DNA from: an uncultured Prevotellaceae bacterium
GTDB taxonomy: Bacteria; Bacteroidota; Bacteroidia; Bacteroidales; Bacteroidaceae
Direction of reading: 5' to 3'
NCBI GenBank assembly: GCA_946617675.1
Contig: CAMOKH010000076.1
Coordinates: 1 to 34,671 of the forward strand
DNA length: 34,671 nucleotides
Shown: one piece after another, positions 7,125 through 13,663 of the stretch
How the letters are laid out: every line of letters starts with the position of its first letter
Position numbering within the stretch: the stretch's first letter is position 1
Notes under the pieces: generated by a model
Databases searched by the model: none
The model's input: only the letters and a program-made list of their open reading frames with translations
What the model was told of the DNA's origin: nothing
Made by a program: the position numbers and the translations under genes

Positions 7125-8372
7125 TTATGTCTCGCTGATGTCAAAGCCTGCTTTTTTCATGTCGTCCCAGAAGTGCGGGTACGATTTCGTCACCACCTGC
7201 GGCTCGCTGATCGTTATTGGCTGACGCAGGCTGAGCGGTGCAAACGAGAGGGCTATGCGGTGGTCTTCGTAGGTGCGGACGACGGCGCCGGGCTGAGGCT
7301 CGCAGCGCGTACCGTCCCAGATGAGCTCACTGCCGCCGACGTCGCGCAGCACGTAGCCCAGCTTGCCGAGCTCGGTCTTCATTGCCTCTATGCGGTCAGT
7401 CTCCTTAATCTTCAGGGTCGACAGTCCGCGGAAGTGGAATGGCACGCCAAGCCCGCAGCAGGTGGCGATGACCGTCTGGGCCAGGTCGGGCGAGTTGACG
7501 AAGTCGTACTCCAGGCGGGGCACGCGGCGGCCGCTCTTCCTGAGCGTCACCATCTGCAGGCGGCCTTCGGCCTTCGTCTGGAAGATGGTCTTTACGCCCA
7601 GCAGGCTGAAGATGTACTTCACCACCGAGTCGCCCTGCTTCGAGCCGTCGGTCAGGCCGGCCAGCAGCACCTTGGCTTCGCGGTCCTTCGCAAGCGCCAC
7701 CATCTCGTACCAGTAGCTGGCGCCGCTCCAGTCGTTCTCGATGAAGTAGGCGCGGTTGGTGTAGGGCTGCGGCTTCACGCTGATGGTGTCGCCGGCGCTC
7801 CACTCGGCGTCAGCGCCGAACTCGCGCATCATCCACAGCGTCAGGTCGATGTAGGGCCGCGAGATGATGTCGCCCGTCAGGTGGAGCTCAAGCCCCTCCT
7901 CGAGCACGGGTCCGATCATGAGCAGGGCCGAGATATACTGCGAACTGATGTTGCCCGGCACGTCGAGAATGCCGCCCGTCAGCCGGCAGCCCTTGATGCG
8001 CAGCGGCGGGAAGCCCTCGTCGCCCGTGTACTCTATATCGGCTCCCAGGCGGCGCAGCGCGTCGACAAGCACGCCGATGGGGCGGTGTCTCATGCGCTCC
8101 GTACCGGTAATGGTGTGGGTGCCGCGCATCACGCTGAGGTAGGCCGTCAAGAACCGCATGGCCGTGCCGGCCGCTCCGATGTCGATGACCTCAGGCATGT
8201 ATCTGATGGCATTGACCATGACCGACGTGTCGTCGCAGTCGCTAAGGTTCTGTGGCATCAGTCCGCCGCCGCTCAGTGCATAGATGATGAGGGCGCGATT
8301 TGAGATACTCTTCGATGCTGGAAGCGATATGTTTGTGTTCAGTTTTGCGGGTGCTTTTATTGTGTATTGCAT
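7125..8372 (-). CDS. aroA: 3-phosphoshikimate 1-carboxyvinyltransferase (EPSP synthase)
   Basis: Transfers enolpyruvate from PEP to shikimate 3-phosphate, the sixth step of the shikimate pathway. The 415-residue protein has the N-terminal PASKSISNRAL substrate-binding motif, IGAAGTAMRFLTA (PEP/S3P site), MRHRPIGVLVDALRRLGA, ISSQYISALL, KIKETDRIEAMKTELGKLG near residue 320 and TYEDHRIALSF near the C-terminus. It is slightly shorter than the E. coli enzyme (427). A promoter lies upstream (8395-8425, minus strand). It is the first gene of the run that continues into the small Cys-rich protein, porW, porX and tsaE. Confidence 0.95.
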   Translation of the reverse strand: MQYTIKAPAKLNTNISLPASKSISNRALIIYALSGGGLMPQNLSDCDDTSVMVNAIRYMPEVIDIGAAGTAMRFLTAYLSVMRGTHTITGTERMRHRPIGVLVDALRRLGADIEYTGDEGFPPLRIKGCRLTGGILDVPGNISSQYISALLMIGPVLEEGLELHLTGDIISRPYIDLTLWMMREFGADAEWSAGDTISVKPQPYTNRAYFIENDWSGASYWYEMVALAKDREAKVLLAGLTDGSKQGDSVVKYIFSLLGVKTIFQTKAEGRLQMVTLRKSGRRVPRLEYDFVNSPDLAQTVIATCCGLGVPFHFRGLSTLKIKETDRIEAMKTELGKLGYVLRDVGGSELIWDGTRCEPQPGAVVRTYEDHRIALSFAPLSLRQPITISEPQVVTKSYPHFWDDMKKAGFDISET

Positions 8373-8394
8373 GATTTTCTGTAGATTTTGACTG

Positions 8395-8425
8395 CAAAGT
8401 TACACGAAATGCGAGAAAAAACAAA
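8395..8425 (-). promoter_or_regulatory. Promoter of the aroA-porW-porX-tsaE run
   Basis: Minus-strand TTTG (8425-8422), 19-nt spacer, TAACTTTG (8402-8395), about 22 bp before the aroA ATG. It is back to back with the tRNA-Pro promoter. Confidence 0.75.
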
Positions 8426-8441
8426 AAAAGTTCCCATAAAA

Positions 8442-8473
8442 TTTGCAAATGTCGAAAAAAGTCCGTACTTTTG
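8442..8473 (+). promoter_or_regulatory. Promoter of tRNA-Pro
   Basis: TTTG at 8442-8445, 20-nt spacer, TACTTTTG at 8466-8473, followed by GCACCCGCA as at the tRNA-Gln promoter. Confidence 0.75.
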
Positions 8474-8518
8474 CACCCGCATTCGACAAACAAGGGTCGG
8501 TGCTAAGCTAAAAAGGAT

Positions 8519-8591
8519 CGGGATTTAGCGCAGTTGGTAGCGCACACGTCTGGGGGGCGCGAGGTCGCTGGTTCGAGTCCAGTAATCCCGA
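8519..8591 (+). tRNA. tRNA-Pro (anticodon GGG)
   Basis: Acceptor CGGGATT pairs with AATCCCG (8584-8590), D stem GCGC/GCGC, anticodon loop CTGGGGG with anticodon GGG, T arm CTGG-TTCGAGT-CCAG, discriminator A at 8591. The anticodon stem CACGT/GCGCG has an A-C mismatch in its second pair and a T-G pair at the loop. CCA is not encoded. Confidence 0.9.
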
Positions 8592-8600
8592 CTCAAAGGA

Positions 8601-8638
8601 AGATAACCGTCTCGTAATGAGACGGTTATCTTTTTTTT
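8601..8638 (+). terminator. Rho-independent terminator after tRNA-Pro
   Basis: A 13-bp perfect stem (AGATAACCGTCTC with its complement) around a 5-nt loop GTAAT, followed by eight T residues. Confidence 0.95.
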
Positions 8639-8656
8639 GTGGAATAAGCCATAACG

Positions 8657-8701
8657 GTAACGGGTGCTAACTTTGTCTGCTGCAAAGATAGCACCCGTTA
8701 C
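8657..8701. repeat. Long imperfect palindrome in the tRNA-Pro to GH8-fragment gap
   Basis: GTAACGGGTGCTA (8657-8669) is the exact reverse complement of 8689-8701, with a further CTTTG/CAAAG pair inside. Each arm carries a -7-box-like sequence (TAACTTTG on plus, TATCTTTG on minus). No gene is seen in 8639-8833. Confidence 0.7.
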
Positions 8702-8833
8702 GGGATAGTCAGCCTCTGCTGTGTACCTCTGTTTCCGGGTTTCGAGCGTCCTGTCCTCTGTGTGATAGAGAATGAGGTTCTTGACGTGTAGCCTCTCTGC
8801 CAGTCGGCATCCTTAACGTCACCGTACAGCAAT

Positions 8834-9205
8834 TCAGAGCGTGAAGTTACCTGAGACATGGAGCATGGAGAGAAAGTAAACCATGCCTACATAGTAGCGC
8901 CATTTCCCCGTCGGCGGCTCGACATCCCACAGACGCTGCACATATTCGCGGGCCAGGGCGCGGTCTTCCTCGTTGTCGCTGTCGGCCAGGGCAAAGGCCC
9001 CTACGGCATTGGCTCCTGCCATGCCCTCGGTGTAGTTGCCCGTGGGGTCGGTACCGTCGAGACTGAACTGTCCGCCGTTGAATCCCTCCTTCTTGAAGAA
9101 CTGGAGTGCGTCTATCAACTGTGCATCCCGTGTGGTAAATACGCCTTGGGCCAGAGAGATGCCAAAGCATAAGGTCAGGACCGTGCTGATAAATAGTCTT
9201 TTCAT
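8834..9205 (-). pseudogene. Signal peptide fused to a GH8-like C-terminal fragment
   Basis: A 123-residue product starting MKRLFISTVLTLCFGISLAQG, a clean signal peptide. The remainder resembles only the last ~100 residues of glycoside hydrolase family 8 (reducing-end xylosidase or endoglucanase type): FFKKEGFNGGQFSLDGTD, an AGANAVGAFALAD stretch, VQRLWDVEPPTGKWRYYVGM and a closing FLSMLHVSGNF block. A full GH8 catalytic domain is about 350-400 residues and its acid/base Glu region is absent. It looks like an internal deletion that joined the signal peptide to the tail, though a short secreted protein cannot be excluded. It starts 2 bp after the nitroreductase stop, so it is in that operon. 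The alternative longer frame to 9436 only shadows the nitroreductase gene. Confidence 0.6.
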
Positions 9206-9207
9206 TG

Positions 9208-9831
9208 TCAGAAGAACTTCACGATGTCGTCCAAAGGCCTGTGCTGCGGTTGTTTGGGCTCTTGAGCCCTGTAGCCGAGTGAGATGACGGCCATGACGGA
9301 CTCGCTCTCGGGTATGCTGAACAGGGCTCGGAGTGCGTCGGCGTCGCGCATGCCCATAATCAGCGTGTCGAATCCCATGGCACGGGCCTTCAGCACGAGG
9401 TAGCAGTTGCTCAGTCCGTTGTCGTAGGCGCCCCATCCGTCGCCAATCTCATTGGTCTGGTTGCCCTGGAAGAAGCCCGACTTGCCGCGCTCGAAGGTCG
9501 AGACTATCAGCACGGGAGCATCCTTGATGCGCTCCTTGTTGCCGCCGACCATGTCCTGCACGGCCTTCACCTTCTCCTCGCTGATGGCCACATAGTACTT
9601 CGTGGGCTGTTGGTTTGCCCACGACGGCGCCTCCTGGGTAGCCAGCAGCAACTCCCGCACTTCTGCCTCTGAAATCTTTTTCGTGGCATCGTAGGCACGG
9701 ATGCTACGGCGCGAGGTGAGTACTTCGTCAAACGACGGTGACGACGAGCTCGCTGCGGGTTGGCTGTTGCTGTTACAACCTGCAAGCATGATCAGTGCGA
9801 TGGCTGCACCTGTTAAAATCTTTTTGTCCAT
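9208..9831 (-). CDS. Nitroreductase-family lipoprotein
   Basis: FMN-dependent NAD(P)H oxidoreductase of the nitroreductase superfamily; the substrate cannot be told from sequence. The 207-residue protein begins with a lipoprotein signal (ALIMLAGC, Cys19) and a Ser/Ala-rich linker. The catalytic domain follows, with SRRSIRAYD (FMN phosphate contact), EAPSWANQQPTKYYV, and the C-terminal GFDTLIMGMRD and VISLGYRAQEP blocks. A membrane-anchored nitroreductase is less usual than the cytosolic form but occurs in Bacteroidota. A promoter lies at 9878-9909 on the minus strand. The GH8-like fragment follows 2 bp later. Confidence 0.88.
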   Translation of the reverse strand: MDKKILTGAAIALIMLAGCNSNSQPAASSSSPSFDEVLTSRRSIRAYDATKKISEAEVRELLLATQEAPSWANQQPTKYYVAISEEKVKAVQDMVGGNKERIKDAPVLIVSTFERGKSGFFQGNQTNEIGDGWGAYDNGLSNCYLVLKARAMGFDTLIMGMRDADALRALFSIPESESVMAVISLGYRAQEPKQPQHRPLDDIVKFF

Positions 9832-9877
9832 GTTCAGTTTCTTTCTTTTTAGTTACGACAATCCGTCCTTTCGGGTA

Positions 9878-9909
9878 CAAAGGTAGGTATTTAATTCCAC
9901 ACAGCCAAA
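9878..9909 (-). promoter_or_regulatory. Promoter of the nitroreductase gene
   Basis: Minus-strand TTTG (9909-9906), 20-nt spacer, TACCTTTG (9885-9878), about 46 bp before the ATG. Confidence 0.7.
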
Positions 9910-10012
9910 CTTTTCTGAACGTTTTTCAGCACCCGTGGCTCCCTTTGCTTCGAGCATCTGCTCAGTCTTAATCCATACCTGTCCCATAGTCTTTTTTGGG
10001 GCAAAGGTCGGA

Positions 10013-10074
10013 GATCCCTGATACTATACCAAATGACTTTGATCTTTTTTGATCTTTTTTGTTAAGTTTTGATC
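10013..10074. promoter_or_regulatory. Cluster of four GATC sites upstream of the RM locus
   Basis: GATC occurs at 10013, 10041, 10051 and 10071; the last three lie in the T-rich repeat TTTGATCTTTTTTGATC and a following TTTTGATC. GATC is the expected recognition site of the RM system encoded downstream, so these sites may act as a methylation-sensitive control region. This role is inferred. Confidence 0.5.
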
Positions 10075-10102
10075 TATTGGCAGAATCGTCCGTGATTTTG
10101 TT

Positions 10103-10110
10103 TACTTTTG
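10103..10110 (+). promoter_or_regulatory. -7 box for the DpnD-like gene
   Basis: TACTTTTG lies 8 bp before the ATG at 10119, implying a very short 5' UTR. No well-spaced TTTG at -33 is seen. Confidence 0.5.
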
Positions 10111-10118
10111 CATCGCGT

Positions 10119-10286
10119 ATGAAGAAGTTCAGAATAGAGGTCATAGAAGTATTGAGTCGTATTGTTGAGACAGAAGCTGAATCAGAAGAAGATGCTGTTA
10201 AGGCGGTACGGCAGAAGTACCAGAATAGCGAAATCGTTCTGGATGCTTCAGATTACGTAGAAACAAAAATCAGCGCAAAAAGATGA
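10119..10286 (+). CDS. DpnD/PcfM-family small protein
   Basis: A 55-residue protein (MKKFRIEVIEVLSRIVETEA, then EDAVKAVRQKYQN and EIVLDASDYVET) that matches the DpnD/PcfM family pattern of a short alpha/beta protein of unknown function. Such proteins occur in the pneumococcal DpnI cassette and in conjugative elements. I chose the ATG at 10119; an in-frame upstream start at 10059 would run through the promoter. It is AT-rich relative to the flanking genome and precedes the DpnII-type genes on the same strand. A 12-codon frame (10283-10321, MKKLSEMQVISR) overlaps its stop by ATGA and may be the start of a lost second gene. Confidence 0.7.
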   Translation: MKKFRIEVIEVLSRIVETEAESEEDAVKAVRQKYQNSEIVLDASDYVETKISAKR

Positions 10287-10321
10287 AAAAGCTGAGTGAA
10301 ATGCAAGTTATATCGAGATAA
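10283..10321 (+). other. 12-codon mini-ORF overlapping the DpnD-like stop
   Basis: ATG within the ATGA overlap of the DpnD-like stop, reading MKKLSEMQVISR then TAA. The coupling geometry is that of an operon partner, so this may be a truncated gene or a leader peptide. Nothing shows that it is translated. Confidence 0.3.
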
Positions 10322-10326
10322 TTGAT

Positions 10327-10334
10327 TAACTTTG
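10327..10334 (+). promoter_or_regulatory. -7 box upstream of the RM operon leader
   Basis: TAACTTTG followed by GCACTCGC, close to the context seen at both tRNA promoters. Transcription from here would give a leader of about 270 nt before the methylase ATG at 10609. No -33 TTTG is apparent. Confidence 0.5.
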
Positions 10335-10608
10335 CACTCGCTTATTGCTCATCGTCTTGAGCGCTGGCATGACATATGTGGAATTAGATAGCAGTATCTA
10401 TATTCCTAAGAGACTTTAACGAAAACAGTCCACCAAACTAAAGTAGTTACAGGGAGTCTCTGGGGGATGAGGATACGCCTGTCGTTGTATAGGCGTACCC
10501 CTTCCTTTCACCTCTCTGTATGGGCTTCTGTGGTGGACGGCCTTCGTTAAGTGGTGAATAGGAGGAGGGTACGCTTTCTTTTGTCCGCAGCCTAAAGACA
10601 AAAGAGCA
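10335..10608 (+). other. Non-coding, probably structured leader of the RM operon
   Basis: No credible gene is present. Three pairs of complementary segments occur: AGAGACT (10409-10415) with AGTCTCT (10455-10461), GTCCACCA (10428-10435) with TGGTGGAC (10531-10538), and TACGCCT (10474-10480) with AGGCGTA (10491-10497). The first two cannot nest and would form a pseudoknot or alternative folds. The leader could control methylase or nuclease synthesis; this is inference. Confidence 0.4.
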
Positions 10609-11505
10609 ATGAGCATAGAAGCAAAACCATTTTTGAAGTGGGCAGGAGGCAAAGGACAACTATTAAGCCAACTGTCTGAGCATCTGCCAAGACAAATCAG
10701 CGAAGAGCCATTTACTTATATTGAGCCCTTTGTGGGAGGTGGCGCCATGTTGTTCTTTATGCTGCAGCGTTTTGGCAACATGAAAAAGGCTGTCATCAAT
10801 GACGTGAATGAAGACTTAATCCTAACCTACCGAACAGTCAAGGCGGATGTTGAGTCGCTGATTGCTCGTCTGGTGCAGATGGAGTCCGATTACCTTTCTC
10901 ACAAAAGCCAAGAAGCACGTAGCGAGATCTTCTACGATATTCGCGAACGCTACAACCAGCACATCGGCAACGAAACTGAGCGTGCTGCGCAGCTGATTTT
11001 CCTGAACAAGACTTGCTTCAATGGGCTTTACAGGGTGAATGGAAAAGGTAAATTCAATGTGCCTTTTGGCAGATATGCCAATCCTACGATTTGTAATGCC
11101 TCTGTCCTGAGGGCCGATAGTCAGTTGTTAAATTCAGCCAAAGTAGAGATCCGTCAAGGTGATTTCTCCCTGACCTTGAATGACGTTGACAGGTCGGCGT
11201 TTGTCTATCTTGACCCTCCTTATCGCCCACTTGATGCGACATCAAGCTTCACGGCATACGCAAAGGGAGACTTCAACGACGATGACCAGCGAAAACTGGC
11301 CGAATTCTGTCGCCAGTTGTCTGGCAAGAATTGTTTGTGGATGCAGAGCAATGCAGACTGCTCGGCTAAAAATCAAGAAGACACTTTCTTCGAAGAACTC
11401 TACAAAGATTACCACATCTATCGAGTCATAGCTTCGCGCTCCATCAATGCTAACCCGTTAAAGCGTGGAAAACTTACTGAACTATTAATCAAAAACTATG
11501 AATAA
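10609..11505 (+). CDS. dpnM: Dam-type DNA adenine methyltransferase of a DpnII-like RM system
   Basis: Class-alpha N6-adenine methyltransferase expected to methylate GATC. The 298-residue protein has FLKWAGGKGQLL (AdoMet motif X), FVGGGAMLFF (motif I, FxGxG), FLNKTCFNGLYRVNGKGKFNVPFG (conserved Dam-family block, shown here in pieces: FNGLYRVNGKGKFNVPFG) and YLDPPYRPL (catalytic motif IV, DPPY). Its length is close to DpnM (284 aa). It overlaps the endonuclease gene by 8 nt (ATGAATAA), implying translational coupling. GATC specificity is inferred from the family and from the DpnII-like partner. Confidence 0.93.
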   Translation: MSIEAKPFLKWAGGKGQLLSQLSEHLPRQISEEPFTYIEPFVGGGAMLFFMLQRFGNMKKAVINDVNEDLILTYRTVKADVESLIARLVQMESDYLSHKSQEARSEIFYDIRERYNQHIGNETERAAQLIFLNKTCFNGLYRVNGKGKFNVPFGRYANPTICNASVLRADSQLLNSAKVEIRQGDFSLTLNDVDRSAFVYLDPPYRPLDATSSFTAYAKGDFNDDDQRKLAEFCRQLSGKNCLWMQSNADCSAKNQEDTFFEELYKDYHIYRVIASRSINANPLKRGKLTELLIKNYE

Positions 11506-12322
11506 GAATTTCACATTGTTTATGTCTCAACTGCAAGAGACCAATCAGACGCTTGATTTCTTCTGCGATTTCGATAAAATAGCAGCCAATGTCGCTGAGG
11601 TCGAAATGAGCCTGAATACATTGAATTATCTCATCGGTAGAGAAAACCTCTCCGATGGTGTTGCTGATATTTGGAAGCGCGACCCAAAGGTGTTCGAGGT
11701 GTTAGGGATTTTGATTGCCGTGAGGGATGAAGGTAAGAAACCTGTTGTAGATAGTAACGGGAATGTTGTCCTGCTAAAAAGTTTTTTTGAGTCAGATGCC
11801 AAGGTCGTTGAGTTCTTAAATGCAACGGGCCTTGCTGAGGTCTTTAAGTCTCGGCGTATAAAAAATCTTGTAGATTACGTATTCGGTATAGAAACAGGCC
11901 TTGACACAAATGCTCGCAAGAACCGTAGCGGGCATATCATGGAAGGAACGGTGGCCCGCATACTTAAAGAAAATGGTATTCCTTTCCGCCAGGAGGTATA
12001 TTCTTCTGAGTTCCCAGAATTGACTGTATTAGGGACAGATGAGAAGCGCTTCGATTTCTACGTTAAAACTCGAAAAAAGAGATACCTGATTGAAGTGAAT
12101 TTTTACAGCGGAGGTGGCTCAAAACTAAACGAGGTGGCGCGTGCCTATACAGAACTGGCGCCAAAAGTAAATTCTGTCAATGGCTATGAATTTGTGTGGA
12201 TTACAGATGGTATAGGTTGGAAGTCAGCCAAGAATAAGCTGGAAGAGGCTTATAATACTATACCGAGCGTCTATAACCTGTCTAACATCAATTCTTTCGT
12301 TGCATTGCTCAAGAATGATTAG
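11498..12322 (+). CDS. dpnB: DpnII/MboI-family type II restriction endonuclease
   Basis: Expected to cut unmethylated GATC. The 274-residue protein has the family's N-terminal FCDFDKIAANVAEVEMSLNTLNYLIG region, the central ARKNRSGHIMEGTVARIL helix and a PD-(D/E)XK core: ELTVLGTDEKRFDFYV followed by KKRYLIEVNFYSGGGSKLNE, with Asp in RFDF and Glu in IEVN as likely metal ligands. Length is close to DpnII (288 aa). It overlaps the upstream methylase and the downstream methylase by 8 nt each. In the pneumococcal DpnII operon the endonuclease is last (dpnM-dpnA-dpnB); here it lies between the two methylases. Confidence 0.9.
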   Translation: MNKNFTLFMSQLQETNQTLDFFCDFDKIAANVAEVEMSLNTLNYLIGRENLSDGVADIWKRDPKVFEVLGILIAVRDEGKKPVVDSNGNVVLLKSFFESDAKVVEFLNATGLAEVFKSRRIKNLVDYVFGIETGLDTNARKNRSGHIMEGTVARILKENGIPFRQEVYSSEFPELTVLGTDEKRFDFYVKTRKKRYLIEVNFYSGGGSKLNEVARAYTELAPKVNSVNGYEFVWITDGIGWKSAKNKLEEAYNTIPSVYNLSNINSFVALLKND

Positions 12323-13277
12323 TCCGTATTACAAATCATCCGACCACGCTTTTAACCTGCTTTGTGGCGATTCGTTTGAATTGTTGCCGCAGTTCGCGTT
12401 TAAGTTCGACATGATATTCGCTGACCCGCCTTATTTCCTTTCAAGTGGCGGCATATCAGTACAGAGCGGCAAGGTGGTGTGCGTGGACAAGGGCGACTGG
12501 GACAAATCAATGTCGCAGGAAGACATCAACGCCTTTAATATGAGATGGCTGACGCTGTGTCGTGAGAAATTGAAGGATAATGGTACGATATGGATTTCAG
12601 GGACGTACCATAATATATTCAGCGTAGCCAATTGCCTGACACAGTTGGGTTATAAGATACTGAACGTCATCACTTGGGCCAAGACGAATCCACCGCCAAA
12701 CATTTCTTGTCGTTATTTTACTTATTCTACGGAATTTATCATCTGGGCAAGGAGGTCGGCGAAGGTGGCTCACTACTATAACTACGAACTGATGAAGCAT
12801 ATCAACGATGACAAGCAGATGACCGACGTGTGGCGCCTACCGGCCATTGCGCCATGGGAGAAAACGTGCGGAAAGCATCCCACACAGAAGCCGTTGGGAT
12901 TGTTGAGTCGCATCATCATGGCGTCGACGAAGCCTGGAGCCTGGATTCTCGACCCCTTTGCTGGCAGCAGTACTACAGGCATCGCTGCTAATCTGCTGGG
13001 ACGCCGATTCCTTGGTATAGAACGTGAGGCGGAATTTGCTGCTATCAGTAAGGCGCGGAGAATAGAGCTGAGCAGGGTGGAAAACTTTGGCTCCTTCCGT
13101 CGGAAGATACCCGATATCATGAAGGCCGATGTCACACAGATGGATTGCTTTGCCTCTCATGAGCCTCTGCCGATAGAGAAGCTGCCTTTCTTAGAAGATA
13201 TCGTAAGCGATACGGAGGAATGCGCTACGGAACTGTCCGCCGGAAAGCCGCAGCGTTTTGGTCGCAAACGACTTTAG
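12315..13277 (+). CDS. dpnA: DpnA-like class-beta DNA methyltransferase
   Basis: Second methylase of the system; in pneumococcus DpnA also methylates single-stranded DNA and protects incoming donor DNA during transformation. The 320-residue product (ATG at 12315, 8-nt overlap ATGATTAG with the endonuclease stop) has the catalytic motif first (MIFADPPYFLS). VDKGDWDKS and the CGKHPTQKP block follow, then AdoMet motif I late (LDPFAGSSTTGIAANLLGRRFLGIE, here LDPFAGSSTTG), which is the class-beta order. It is about 50 residues longer than DpnA (268), with a C-terminal extension after FGSFRRK ending RFGRKRL. A TTG at 12300 is an alternative start. Confidence 0.9.
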   Translation: MISPYYKSSDHAFNLLCGDSFELLPQFAFKFDMIFADPPYFLSSGGISVQSGKVVCVDKGDWDKSMSQEDINAFNMRWLTLCREKLKDNGTIWISGTYHNIFSVANCLTQLGYKILNVITWAKTNPPPNISCRYFTYSTEFIIWARRSAKVAHYYNYELMKHINDDKQMTDVWRLPAIAPWEKTCGKHPTQKPLGLLSRIIMASTKPGAWILDPFAGSSTTGIAANLLGRRFLGIEREAEFAAISKARRIELSRVENFGSFRRKIPDIMKADVTQMDCFASHEPLPIEKLPFLEDIVSDTEECATELSAGKPQRFGRKRL

Positions 13278-13523
13278 TATTTCACGCCGCTCATCAAGCG
13301 CATGGAGGCCATGAAGATCGTGACGCGCAAGAAGGGTAGGGAGGACGGACGCCAGACCATCATCGCCCTGACCGAGCACGGGCGGGCCCTTGAGCAGCAG
13401 GCGGCGGCTATACCCGAGTGCATGACAACCGTGCTGCGCGAGCGTGGCCTGGATGTAGAGCTGTACGCAGCGGTGAATCCCACGCTCGACCATCTGATAG
13501 ACGTATTATCTAACAAACAATAA
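13278..13523 (+). pseudogene. MarR-family regulator, 3' fragment
   Basis: Starting one base after the DpnA-like stop, the frame reads YFTPLIKRMEAMKIV then TRKKGREDGRQTIIALTEHGRAL. This is the wing and following helices of a MarR/OhrR-type DNA-binding domain (compare the typical LTPLLKRLE...G.V.R.R...D.R...V.LT..G), followed by a dimerisation helix. The N-terminal ~60 residues are missing and no start codon or RBS precedes it, so it is a truncated gene. The sharp join with the RM operon suggests that the operon's insertion cut the gene. I could not find the missing 5' half near 10 kb. Confidence 0.7.
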
Positions 13524-13550
13524 TTGTATAACGATTAAATAAAAAGAACT

Positions 13551-13583
13551 ATGACTAAAGAAGAAGCATTGAAGCTGCCATGA
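13551..13583 (+). pseudogene. 10-codon remnant (MTKEEALKLP) after the marR fragment
   Basis: ATG with an A-rich upstream (AAAAAGAACT) reads MTKEEALKLP then TGA. The opening is typical of a real gene start, and the next gene body is missing, so this looks like the remains of the gene once downstream of marR. Weakly supported. Confidence 0.3.
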
Positions 13584-13620
13584 TGTAATATCGCCCCGGG
13601 AGACCGTCTGGCCGAAAAGT

Positions 13621-13658
13621 AAGCCCCGACCTGCACAAGTTGCAAGTCGGGGCTTTTT
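13621..13658 (+). terminator. Rho-independent terminator at the end of the RM/marR region
   Basis: AGCCCCGAC(C)TGCA pairs with TGCA(A)GTCGGGGCT and is followed by TTTTT. The stem can also serve the minus-strand DUF3089 gene only weakly, because the A tract on that side is short. Confidence 0.85.
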
Positions 13659-13663
13659 CGTCT

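Noticed and set aside
9900..10012. Minus-strand frame reading MGQVWIKTEQMLEAKGA, thought a RidA-like remnant
   Set aside because: Too short and not matching a family with confidence; it overlaps the nitroreductase promoter.
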